Of a stretch of 64,000 bases of DNA, positions 40,606 through 48,322 are shown in pieces; the first letter of the stretch is position 1, and every line of letters begins with the position of its first letter. Below the pieces are notes generated by a model. That model saw only the letters and a list, made by a program, of their open reading frames with translations. It ran no database searches and was not told where the DNA came from. The translations under genes and the position numbers were made by a program. The stretch covers positions 62,001-126,000 of the forward strand of contig NZ_JBHMFD010000001.1 in assembly GCF_042427575.1 (NCBI RefSeq), written 5' to 3'. The stretch comes from Bergeyella porcorum. Its GTDB lineage: Bacteria > Bacteroidota > Bacteroidia > Flavobacteriales > Weeksellaceae.

Positions 40606-41934
40606 TTACTTCAAATACAATTTCATTTTAGCTTCCACTTCGGGCTTCACTTTGATGAATTTCCATATTTTCTTATCATCGGGGTAAGAGATTCTATAAA
40701 AAATGATTTTATCCGCAGCGTATTTGAAATAAGGATGTGTTTTGAGCCAACTTTCTGGGGCATCTACCAAGGTATATCGGGCAACATTGGTATTATCCAA
40801 CTGGAGCGTAGCAACAAGTTTTTCGGCTAAATCCCTATCAATATTATAAACTTCAAAAACCTGATTTTTATTCATAAAACCTCCCAAACTCTTCCGATAG
40901 GCCACCAAACTCCCCGCTACCTTTTCACTGAAACCAAACGCTACCAACTGCTTTTGAGTGATATGATTGAGCGAAAGCTCCGAAAAATTTACCGTAACAG
41001 GTTCGGTTTTAGAAATCTGAGGATTGGTCAAGTGCTCTTCATTAGAAGGCGTGGAAAACTTAATCCAAGGTTTTAATTCTTCAAACTTAGAGGCAATAAC
41101 ATAGCTTTTTTGCACTTCATCTAAGGTTTTGAAACGCCCACGGAGTATTTTGTTTTTGTAATTCAAGATGCTTTGGGCTTGTTTTTCGGTGAAGCCTAAA
41201 CTTTGCCAGCCTTGTTCATCCAAATCATTAGGGTCAAAATAAGAATATTGAATTTTGGGTTTTTCTGAGGAAAGATGAGATTTTGGGGTGCTAATTTTAT
41301 CGGGAAGCTGTAAAAACGGATGCATCTGCTCATAGCGTTCTGCACTAATCACAAAACACGATTTCAGTTGTTCTTTGCTTTCAAAATTCCCACCCAAAAA
41401 CTGTCGGTACTTGATGATGGCTTCGGCTTGTTTCTCGCTAAACCCGATGGTTTCCCAATCTTTCGCAGTATAATGATTCGGATTAAAAGCTTTATGAATG
41501 TTTAAATTTCTGTTGAATGAGGGAGAATAGGAAGGAGAGATTTTCTTATTTTCGGTATGATGCTCTGGAAGTAAAATATAAGGAGCCAGCTCATCATATC
41601 TTGGCTGAATGGGGTAGCATTTCCTGAACTGCTCTTTGGACAGAAACGCCCCACCAATCATTGCTTTGTATTTCAAAATGGTAGCCGCTTGTCGCTCTGT
41701 GAAGCCTAAGGCTTGCCATTGAGATTGGTCTAAATCATTGGGATTAAACTCCATCAGCATCAGCGGAGGTTGGGAAGTGTTCTCAATGGTTTGAAACTCA
41801 ATAGGAGGAAGCTGTGGCGTTTGTAAAGACCGATAGTACCACCATCCCAGATGAAGTATAATCACCATACACGCCAAAAGGGAAAAACCGAGTATTTGCT
41901 CTTTTCTTAAACGATATGGAAGTTTAGGTTTCAT
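40606..41934 (-). CDS. Protein with four tandem helix-hairpin-helix units, ComEA-like
   Basis: 442 residues. One N-terminal membrane helix (about 14-32) anchors it, facing outward. Four units of about 75 residues follow, each with the core 'F(D/N)PNDLD...W..LGF(T/S)EKQA..I..YK...GG.F.....', the HhH of ComEA-type DNA-binding proteins (about residues 60-110, 140-190, 225-275 and 305-355). The C-terminal 70 residues are unrelated and basic. ComEA binds incoming DNA in the periplasm during transformation. Here the repetition suggests cooperative DNA binding, but a structural role is also possible. Confidence 0.82.
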   Translation of the reverse strand: MKPKLPYRLRKEQILGFSLLACMVIILHLGWWYYRSLQTPQLPPIEFQTIENTSQPPLMLMEFNPNDLDQSQWQALGFTERQAATILKYKAMIGGAFLSKEQFRKCYPIQPRYDELAPYILLPEHHTENKKISPSYSPSFNRNLNIHKAFNPNHYTAKDWETIGFSEKQAEAIIKYRQFLGGNFESKEQLKSCFVISAERYEQMHPFLQLPDKISTPKSHLSSEKPKIQYSYFDPNDLDEQGWQSLGFTEKQAQSILNYKNKILRGRFKTLDEVQKSYVIASKFEELKPWIKFSTPSNEEHLTNPQISKTEPVTVNFSELSLNHITQKQLVAFGFSEKVAGSLVAYRKSLGGFMNKNQVFEVYNIDRDLAEKLVATLQLDNTNVARYTLVDAPESWLKTHPYFKYAADKIIFYRISYPDDKKIWKFIKVKPEVEAKMKLYLK

Positions 41935-42062
41935 ATTATTGATATTTTGTGCTTTAAAATTAGTGAATTTTTCTAAATCTATTTTTTATTAGCTGTATTT
42001 TTTTTCTGTATATTTGAGGTCAATAGAAATCCTAATTTTTGGATGTTTAATTTATAATTAAG

Positions 42063-42893
42063 ATGAATCAATTTAATACAGGAAAAATACCGTTTTATCG
42101 TTTTAATCTTAAAGGCGCGGCAGTATTATTCCTCGGAGCATTTATCCCTACATTAGCACTCTCTACTATAAGTGCAGCGGTGCTTTTTATGTTCAACAAA
42201 AACATTCAGTATGACCATTGGTTTTTAATTTTGACTAATGCTATGATGTGGCTAGGAGCCATCTTCGCTTTTGATATTTTTGTTTGTAGAAAGCAAACAG
42301 GACAACCGCTGAAATTTAATTTCTCGTCCAAAAACACCACCACTTACCTTACCATATTTCCAATGCTGATAGGAATGATGCTGATAGCAGAGTTCATTAC
42401 CCTACAAGTGCCTACCACTGGGAAGTTTTGGGGCAGTTGGTACCAAGAGTTTGAAGCAATGATGGCAATGCTTACGGATAATCTTACCTCAATGGTCATT
42501 ATGGCGGTCATTATGGCACCAGTTTTTGAAGAAATTGTGTTCCGTGGGATTATCCAAAAGGGATTGATAAACAACGGTATTTCGCCACAAAAAGCCATTT
42601 GGCTAAGTGCCATTTTATTTGGCTTAGTACACGGTAATCCGTGGCAACTGATAGGCGGTATTTTGCTGGGATATGTGCTAGGGCTGGTGTATTTTAAGAC
42701 CAAATCATTGCTGATGCCTATTTTACTCCACGCCTTTAATAATGGTGTCTCTGCACTTCTCATTGTCTTCGGCGAAACAGAAAGTTTTTCGGAGTTTTTT
42801 AATATTTCAGAATATTGGCTTTTAGGGATAGGATTATTTTTATTCTTTACTTTTTATATGGCATTCAGCCGCTTGAAAATTTATCATTCTTAA
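42063..42893 (+). CDS. CPBP-family intramembrane metalloprotease
   Basis: 276 residues, about eight hydrophobic segments. The abortive-infection/CPBP motifs are all present: 'FEEIVFRGII' (EExxxR), 'FGLVHGNPWQ' (FxxxH) and 'LHAFNNG' (HxxxN). These place the metal-binding Glu and His within the bilayer. Members process prenylated or other membrane proteins; the bacterial substrates are mostly unknown. It lies 16 nt before rdgB, so the two may be co-transcribed. Confidence 0.9.
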   Translation: MNQFNTGKIPFYRFNLKGAAVLFLGAFIPTLALSTISAAVLFMFNKNIQYDHWFLILTNAMMWLGAIFAFDIFVCRKQTGQPLKFNFSSKNTTTYLTIFPMLIGMMLIAEFITLQVPTTGKFWGSWYQEFEAMMAMLTDNLTSMVIMAVIMAPVFEEIVFRGIIQKGLINNGISPQKAIWLSAILFGLVHGNPWQLIGGILLGYVLGLVYFKTKSLLMPILLHAFNNGVSALLIVFGETESFSEFFNISEYWLLGIGLFLFFTFYMAFSRLKIYHS

Positions 42894-42909
42894 TAACTTA
42901 GATTCAAAA

Positions 42910-43485
42910 ATGGAAAAAGAATTATTGGTAGCAACCCACAACGAACATAAAAAAGAAGAAATACAACAGATTTTAGGGCAATATTTTGAGGTGAAAAGCC
43001 TTAGAGATTATGAGCTCAACGATGAAATTGTAGAAGATGGCACTACCTTCCACGCTAATGCACTGATTAAGGCAAAATATTGTTTTGAAAAAACAGGTAT
43101 TCCCAGTCTGGGAGATGATTCTGGCTTGGTTGTAGAGGCTTTGGATGGCAGACCGGGGATTCACTCAGCACGCTACGCTTCTGACCACGATTTTCCTAAA
43201 AACATTGCAAAAGTTTTGGAAGAAATGGAAGGGGAAACCAACCGTAGAGCATACTTTGTTACGGTTCTTTGCTATTATTCTGAGCAGGGAGCAGAGTATT
43301 TTGAAGGTAGGGTCTATGGGCAGCTTTTGGAGGAGAATAAAGGGCATCAAGGCTTTGGCTATGACCCTATTTTCGTTCCCGATGGTTATGAAAAAACCTT
43401 TGCAGAAATGTTGCCAGAAGAGAAAAACACCATTAGCCATAGAAAAAACGCTTTGGACGCCTTTTTAGATTTTTTGCAGCCATAA
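42910..43485 (+). CDS. rdgB: Non-canonical purine NTP pyrophosphatase (RdgB/HAM1)
   Basis: 191 residues. 'LLVATHNEHKKEEIQQIL' is the N-terminal TxNxxK motif. 'SLGDDSGLVVEALDGRPGIHSARYA' contains the DDSG catalytic segment. 'GFGYDPIFVPDGYEKTFAEM' is the C-terminal FGYDP motif, and 'SHRKNAL' follows. The enzyme cleaves ITP, dITP and XTP to monophosphates and so keeps deaminated purines out of nucleic acids. Confidence 0.95.
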   Translation: MEKELLVATHNEHKKEEIQQILGQYFEVKSLRDYELNDEIVEDGTTFHANALIKAKYCFEKTGIPSLGDDSGLVVEALDGRPGIHSARYASDHDFPKNIAKVLEEMEGETNRRAYFVTVLCYYSEQGAEYFEGRVYGQLLEENKGHQGFGYDPIFVPDGYEKTFAEMLPEEKNTISHRKNALDAFLDFLQP

Positions 43486-43493
43486 GTTTTTAG

Positions 43494-43501
43494 TACATTT
43501 G
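43494..43501 (+). promoter_or_regulatory. -7 element for rnz
   Basis: TACATTTG, 21 nt before the TTG start at 43523, with TTTG at 43473-43476 (17-nt gap) as a possible -33 element inside the end of rdgB. Confidence 0.55.
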
Positions 43502-43522
43502 TGAATTACATAAATCATTCTT

Positions 43523-44449
43523 TTGAGTACATATTTAACCATATTAGGATTTAATTCTGCTATACCCACCATCAATTCTGCTCCCACAGCACAGTTTTTG
43601 GAAATGGATGAAAGGCACTTCCTCATAGATTGCGGGGAAGGTACGCAGGTGCAACTGAGAAAAGCAAAAGCTAAATTTTCTAGAATCAATCATATTTTTA
43701 TCTCACATCTGCACGGTGATCATTGCTTTGGTTTACCGGGGTTGATAGCTTCTTTCCGACTTTTAGGCAGAGAAACACCATTGCATATCTATGGGCCAAA
43801 AGGCATCAAAGAAATGCTGGAAACTATTTTTAGAATCACAGAAACCCACCAAGGTTTTGAGGTGATTTATCACGAATTGGATAAAAACTATTCTGAGAAA
43901 ATATATGAAGACAATAGGGTAGAGGTCTTTACCATTCCGCTGAATCATAGAATCTATTGCAATGGCTACCTCTTCCGAGAAAAACCGAAGGAACGACATC
44001 TGAATATGGAAGAAATTGCCAAATATCCAGAAATAGAAACTTGCGATTACCGAAATCTAAAACTAGGAAAAGATTTTGTACTGAGTGATGGATATATTCT
44101 TAAAAATGAAATCCTTACCAAAGCACCTTCACCATCGGTATCCTATGCTTTTTGCAGTGATACGCGGTATTTGGAAAGTGTGGTGCCTATCATTGAAAAT
44201 GTAGATGTTTTGTACCACGAGGCTACTTTCTTACACGATTTAAAGGAAATGGCAGATTATACAGGGCATACTACGGCTTTAGAAGCGGCTCAAATTGCCC
44301 AAAAAGCAAAGGTTGGAAAACTCATTTTAGGGCATTTTTCTAATCGCTATTCAGATTTATCTGTATTTACAGATGAAGCAAGGGCGGTGTTTCCTAATAC
44401 TTTCCTACCAAAGCAATTGGAAGCCATAGAAATTGTTGCGAAAGATTAA
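43523..44449 (+). CDS. rnz: Ribonuclease Z
   Basis: 308 residues of the metallo-beta-lactamase fold: 'FLIDCGEGTQVQLRKA', the zinc motif 'FISHLHGDHCFGLPGL' (HxHxDH), 'YHEATFLHDLKEMADYTGHTTALEAAQIA' and 'LGHFSNRYSD'. It cleaves tRNA precursors 3' of the discriminator base, which matters because the two tRNA-Asp genes here lack encoded CCA. It starts with TTG, since the first in-frame ATG lies after the conserved N-terminal strand and a promoter is correctly spaced before the TTG. Confidence 0.94.
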   Translation: MSTYLTILGFNSAIPTINSAPTAQFLEMDERHFLIDCGEGTQVQLRKAKAKFSRINHIFISHLHGDHCFGLPGLIASFRLLGRETPLHIYGPKGIKEMLETIFRITETHQGFEVIYHELDKNYSEKIYEDNRVEVFTIPLNHRIYCNGYLFREKPKERHLNMEEIAKYPEIETCDYRNLKLGKDFVLSDGYILKNEILTKAPSPSVSYAFCSDTRYLESVVPIIENVDVLYHEATFLHDLKEMADYTGHTTALEAAQIAQKAKVGKLILGHFSNRYSDLSVFTDEARAVFPNTFLPKQLEAIEIVAKD

Positions 44450-44497
44450 ATCCCCATTTTTTAATACCAACCTAATCTCCAACAGCCTATCTTTATA

Positions 44498-45262
44498 ATG
44501 ACTTTTGAAGAATTAAAATCCTTTCTTGATGAAAAGGCAGAGCAATACCATCAGCCTGATTTTATTGAAAACGACCCGCTTCAAATTCCTCATCGCTTTG
44601 AGCATCGGCAAGATATTGAAATCTCTGGATTTTTAGCTGCCATCATCGCTTGGGGCAACCGAAAATCAATCATCAAATCCGCAGAAAAAATGTTGGATTA
44701 TATGGGAAATGCCCCTTTAGATTTTGTGCTAAACCATTCTGAACAAGACCTAAGGTATTTTGAAGGAAAGCCACTGCATAGGACATTCAATGGGGAGGAT
44801 TTTGCCCAGTTTATCAGGAATTTAAAATCCATTTATCTGGCAGAGCAAAGTTTGGAATCTCTATTCCTATTAAAAGAAGGTGAAACCAATTTTTATCACG
44901 CCCTGCATCGTTTCCGTGAACGGTTTTTGGGAAATGAGCCCCACCGATGCCATAAGCATATCTCTTCTACATACAAAAACTCATCAGCCAAAAGACTGAT
45001 GATGTTTTTAAGATGGATGGTTCGTAGGGATGCTCGCAGAGTAGATTTTGGACTGTGGGAAAATATTTCGCCACAATATTTATCTATTCCGCTGGATGTG
45101 CATACAGGGAATATTTCTAGAAAACTAGGCTTGGTTACCCGAAAACAAAACGATTGGAAAACCGTGGAAGAATTGGATGAGTCTATCCGAAAAATGAACC
45201 CCACCGACCCTGCAAAATATGACTTTGCACTTTTTGGCTTAGGGGTAACCAAAGAGATTTAA
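44498..45262 (+). CDS. TIGR02757-family protein
   Basis: 254 residues with the pattern of this family: 'DPLQIPHRFEHRQDIEISGFLAAIIAWGNRKSIIKSAEKML', 'SSAKRLMMFLRWMVRRDARRVDFGLW', 'IPLDVHTGNISRKLGL' and 'DPAKYDFALFGLGV'. The last two segments resemble the HhH-GPD DNA glycosylase fold and it may bind DNA, but no function is known to me. It is convergent with the PPIase gene only 3 nt away. Confidence 0.87.
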   Translation: MTFEELKSFLDEKAEQYHQPDFIENDPLQIPHRFEHRQDIEISGFLAAIIAWGNRKSIIKSAEKMLDYMGNAPLDFVLNHSEQDLRYFEGKPLHRTFNGEDFAQFIRNLKSIYLAEQSLESLFLLKEGETNFYHALHRFRERFLGNEPHRCHKHISSTYKNSSAKRLMMFLRWMVRRDARRVDFGLWENISPQYLSIPLDVHTGNISRKLGLVTRKQNDWKTVEELDESIRKMNPTDPAKYDFALFGLGVTKEI

Positions 45263-45265
45263 ATC

Positions 45266-45853
45266 TTATTTCCTTCTGATGGTAAGGATTTTAACAGGAT
45301 TTTTTATCCATTGTTTTTGCTTCATCTCCTCCCACATTACCGTTTCGCTCTTATTGATGGCTTCTACCACCTTCATTCCTTTTACTACCTTTCCAAAAAC
45401 GGAATAGCCTTGCTTATCGGGGTTTCTATCACCATTGTAATCCAACTGTGGCTGGTCTTCATTCACGATGATGAAAAACTCCGTAGTTGCAGTATCAGGC
45501 TCATAGAGAGCCATAGAAATAGCTCCTACCTTATGAGAAAGCCCTGTTTGGTGGGTGCGTTCCAAAGGAATAGCAGGGTAAGGCTTTGCGGGTAAATCAT
45601 CTCCCAAGCCTCCTTGTATCACTTGAATGGGAATGGAGCTTTGTTTTTGATTATCAAGCCTTACAGTTCTGTAAAAAGTGGTGTTATCATACGCTTTATC
45701 ATCTACATAACGGAGGAAATTGGCAACTGTAAGAGGGGCTTTTTTAGGATAGAGCTTCACCGTAATATCGCCTTGCTCGGTTTTGATGATGACTTTCTGA
45801 GCATAGACACAAGTAAAGCAAAACAGCATTGCTGCGGTAAAAATAGGTTTCAT
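45266..45853 (-). CDS. Cyclophilin-type peptidyl-prolyl isomerase, exported
   Basis: 195 residues. A signal peptide (to about residue 18, VYAQ) directs it to the periplasm. The cyclophilin core is abbreviated: 'GDITVKLYPKKAPLTVANFLRYV', 'YDNTTFYRTVR', 'IQGGLGDD', 'GAISMAL', 'TATTEFFIIV', 'YSVFGKVVKGMKVVEAI'. The usual FHR motif is FYR here, and the Gln-containing 'QGG' is kept. It catalyses proline isomerisation in exported proteins. On the minus strand TATCTTTG at 45893-45900 is a good -7 element. Confidence 0.9.
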   Translation of the reverse strand: MKPIFTAAMLFCFTCVYAQKVIIKTEQGDITVKLYPKKAPLTVANFLRYVDDKAYDNTTFYRTVRLDNQKQSSIPIQVIQGGLGDDLPAKPYPAIPLERTHQTGLSHKVGAISMALYEPDTATTEFFIIVNEDQPQLDYNGDRNPDKQGYSVFGKVVKGMKVVEAINKSETVMWEEMKQKQWIKNPVKILTIRRK

Positions 45854-46019
45854 AATTTTTATTTTTTTTTGGATGATGATTTAATTGGTTATCAAAGATA
45901 GAAAATATATTACAAAGCTTTAGAAAAATATGATAGATGTAACTAGTGCAAAAGCATTCATCAAAAAAATAATACGATACAAAAACCTAAAAAATACAAT
46001 AAGATTTAGCGAAAATCCC

Positions 46020-46050
46020 TTTGCTATTTAAGATGAATTGATTACCTTTG
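46020..46050 (+). promoter_or_regulatory. Promoter of the pyrimidine operon
   Basis: TTTG at 46020-46023, 19 nt, TACCTTTG at 46043-46050. The expected start point (about 46056-46057) coincides with the ATG of the leader ORF, so the leader peptide may be read from a leaderless message. Confidence 0.75.
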
Positions 46051-46056
46051 CAACCA

Positions 46057-46125
46057 ATGAATACACAAAATCCTTTAGACGATTTATTGTTAGGCCGCAA
46101 GGCTGATTTATTAGTATTTTTATAA
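46057..46125 (+). CDS. Putative 22-residue pyr leader peptide
   Basis: ATG 46057 to TAA 46125 encodes MNTQNPLDDLLLGRKADLLV plus two residues. It begins at the predicted transcription start and ends 3 nt before the foot of the terminator hairpin. Its last codons lie in a T-rich tract (46108-46125). This is the arrangement of E. coli pyrBI attenuation, where ribosome-polymerase coupling at U-rich leader RNA senses UTP. A small GCC-GCAA-GGC hairpin lies within it (about 46094-46103). Translation is inferred, not proven. Confidence 0.5.
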   Translation: MNTQNPLDDLLLGRKADLLVFL

Positions 46126-46128
46126 TAT

Positions 46129-46160
46129 AGCGAAGTCTTTTATGGGCTTCGTTTTTTTTA
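46129..46160 (+). terminator. Attenuator-type terminator before pyrB
   Basis: Stem AGCGAAGTC / GGCTTCGTT (CGAAG/CTTCG core with flanking wobble pairs), 7-nt loop, then a run of eight T, 26 nt before the pyrB start. It lies inside the transcript made from the 46020-46050 promoter, so it must be bypassed for expression. Confidence 0.85.
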
Positions 46161-46178
46161 TTTTTAAACGAAACGACA

Positions 46179-47069
46179 ATGAAAGATTTATCAAAAGTAA
46201 GTAAAGAAGACATTCAAGAGCTGTTGGATTCTGCAATGGCATTCGCAAAGGGAGAAACTTGCAAAGCCCAAGGGGAAATATTTGTGTCCAATCTTTTCTT
46301 TGAAGATAGTACCAGAACCAAAACCAGCTTTGATGTAGCAGAGCGAAAACTAGGACTTCAGGTAGTGCCGTTTGATACCACTTCTAGCTCCGTAAATAAG
46401 GGAGAAACCCTCTACGATACCGTGAAAACCTTAGAAAGCATTGGGATAGATTTGGTAGTGATTCGCCATAAAAAAGACCAATACTATAAAGAACTGAAAG
46501 ACATTAAAATCCCGATTATCAATGGGGGAGATGGTAAGGGCAATCACCCTAGCCAGAGCATCTTAGACCTAATGACCATCTACCAAGAATTTGGAACTTT
46601 TGAAGGGCTTAAAGTAGGTATCGTAGGCGATGTGAGACACAGTCGCGTGGCAAATTCCAATGCCGAAGCTCTTAGAAAGATGGGAGCAAAGGTCTATTTT
46701 TCAGGGCCAGAAAGTTGGTTTGACGAGGCGGAGTTTATCAATGGAAACTATCTTTCCATAGATGCACTGATAAGCGAAGTAGATGTGCTGATGCTCCTAA
46801 GAATACAGCACGAAAGACACGGCGAAAAGATGAAAATGCCTTTGGAGAAATACCATAAAAAATATGGACTTACCAAAGAAAGAGAGCAAAAGATGAAGCC
46901 TAATGCCATCATTATGCACCCAGCACCTATTAACAGAGGGGTAGAGATAGATACAGACCTTGTAGAATGCGGAAGAAGTCGCATCTTTAAACAAATGGAA
47001 AATGGGGTCTATGCCAGAATGGCAATCCTGAAAAAAGCTTTGGAGAAACAAGGGGTTAAGTTTCAATAA
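46179..47069 (+). CDS. pyrB: Aspartate carbamoyltransferase catalytic subunit
   Basis: 296 residues. The carbamoyl-phosphate motif 'FEDSTRTKTSFDVAERKLG' (STRT) and 'GDGKGNHPSQSILDLMTIYQEFG' with the HPSQ signature are present. 'GDVRHSRVANSNAEALRKMGAKVYFSGP' and 'MHPAPINRGVEID' mark the aspartate domain. It makes carbamoyl aspartate, the first committed pyrimidine step. It heads a pyrB-carA-[GmrSD]-carB operon under a leader attenuator. No pyrI regulatory chain is present. Confidence 0.97.
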   Translation: MKDLSKVSKEDIQELLDSAMAFAKGETCKAQGEIFVSNLFFEDSTRTKTSFDVAERKLGLQVVPFDTTSSSVNKGETLYDTVKTLESIGIDLVVIRHKKDQYYKELKDIKIPIINGGDGKGNHPSQSILDLMTIYQEFGTFEGLKVGIVGDVRHSRVANSNAEALRKMGAKVYFSGPESWFDEAEFINGNYLSIDALISEVDVLMLLRIQHERHGEKMKMPLEKYHKKYGLTKEREQKMKPNAIIMHPAPINRGVEIDTDLVECGRSRIFKQMENGVYARMAILKKALEKQGVKFQ

Positions 47070-47128
47070 CTTTTTAGACTAAGTCAAGCGGAAAAATATC
47101 TAATAAAAAGAAAGCATCTAATATAAAA

Positions 47129-48211
47129 ATGAACAATAAAAAATTAATTTTAGAATCAGGCGAGGTTTTCCACGGAAAAGGCTTCGGGGTAAACGAAAAT
47201 ATTGAGGGCGAAGTGGTCTTCAATACAGGGATGACGGGCTATCAAGAACTAATTTCGGACCCTTCTTATTGTGGACAAATCGTATGTATGACCTATCCTC
47301 TCATCGGTAACTATGGCATCAATCGCGATGACTATGAAAGCATAGAACCTGCCATCAAAGGGCTCATTGTAAAAGAGCTCTGCGATTTGCCTTCCAATTT
47401 CCGTACACAGATTACCCTAGATGAGCTGTTCAGAAACAAAAAACTCTCGGGGATTTCAGGGGTAGATACCAGAAGATTAACCAGATTGCTAAGAAACCAA
47501 GGGGTAGTGAAAGGGAAAATCGTGAATGCTGACGCTGATGAACAAAGCGTTATCAATGAGCTGAAAAGCAAAGCTTTTCCTACAGACCAGATTGCATCGG
47601 TCTCTACCAAGACCTCTTATGCCAGTCCAGGAAGAGGGCTAAAAGTGGTGTTGATAGACTTCGGAGCCAAGTTGGGCATCATCAGAGAGCTGTCTCAGAG
47701 AAATTGTGATATAACGGTGGTTTCCCACGATACTACGGCAGAGGAAATCCTCCTAATGAACCCTGATGGTATTATGCTATCCAACGGGCCAGGCGACCCA
47801 GAAGATGTACCACACGCCCACGAAACCGTGAGGCAACTATTGGGCAAAGTGCCTATTTTTGGTATCTGTATGGGACATCAGGTGTTAGGTTTGGCTTGTG
47901 GGGCAAAGACATACAAACTGAAATTCGGACACCGTGGAGGCAATCATCCTGTATTAGATTTGAAGACGCAGAAAGTTTCCATTACTTCGCAAAACCACGG
48001 CTATGCCATAGACCAAGAAAGCCTTAAAAATACGGATTTGGAAGAAACGCACATCGCCCTAAACGATAGAACCAACGAAGGTATTCGCCATAAAAAATAC
48101 CCTTGCTTCTCCGTGCAGTATCACCCAGAGGCAAGCCCAGGGCCAGAGGATGCCAATTACCTCTTTGATGATTTCGTGAAAATGATGGAGGAGTTTAAAC
48201 TAAAATGTTGA
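47129..48211 (+). CDS. carA: Carbamoyl-phosphate synthase small (glutaminase) subunit
   Basis: 360 residues. The N-terminal small-subunit domain ('VFNTGMTGYQELISDPSYCGQIVCMTYPLIGNYGI') is followed by a class-I glutamine amidotransferase with nucleophile Cys in 'FGICMGHQVLGLACG' and the catalytic His-Glu near 'QYHPEASPGPEDANYLF'. It supplies ammonia to CarB. CarB is normally next in line, but here a foreign-looking gene intervenes. Confidence 0.97.
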   Translation: MNNKKLILESGEVFHGKGFGVNENIEGEVVFNTGMTGYQELISDPSYCGQIVCMTYPLIGNYGINRDDYESIEPAIKGLIVKELCDLPSNFRTQITLDELFRNKKLSGISGVDTRRLTRLLRNQGVVKGKIVNADADEQSVINELKSKAFPTDQIASVSTKTSYASPGRGLKVVLIDFGAKLGIIRELSQRNCDITVVSHDTTAEEILLMNPDGIMLSNGPGDPEDVPHAHETVRQLLGKVPIFGICMGHQVLGLACGAKTYKLKFGHRGGNHPVLDLKTQKVSITSQNHGYAIDQESLKNTDLEETHIALNDRTNEGIRHKKYPCFSVQYHPEASPGPEDANYLFDDFVKMMEEFKLKC

Positions 48212-48322
48212 GAGTCTCGGTTTAAATTTTTAAATTTATTGAAATCGGGAAGTTTTAACTTGAAAATAAATAAAGGAGAATGATATTTTAATTAAAAAAA
48301 TGAATTTAAAGAATATTTAAAT

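Noticed and set aside
45930..46031. 33-codon frame upstream of the pyrimidine promoter
   Set aside because: No promoter or conservation clue. It runs through the -33 region of the pyrimidine promoter and is likely chance.
46028..46213. Minus-strand 61-codon frame over the pyr leader
   Set aside because: It is antisense to the leader, attenuator and pyrB start, and has no start context.
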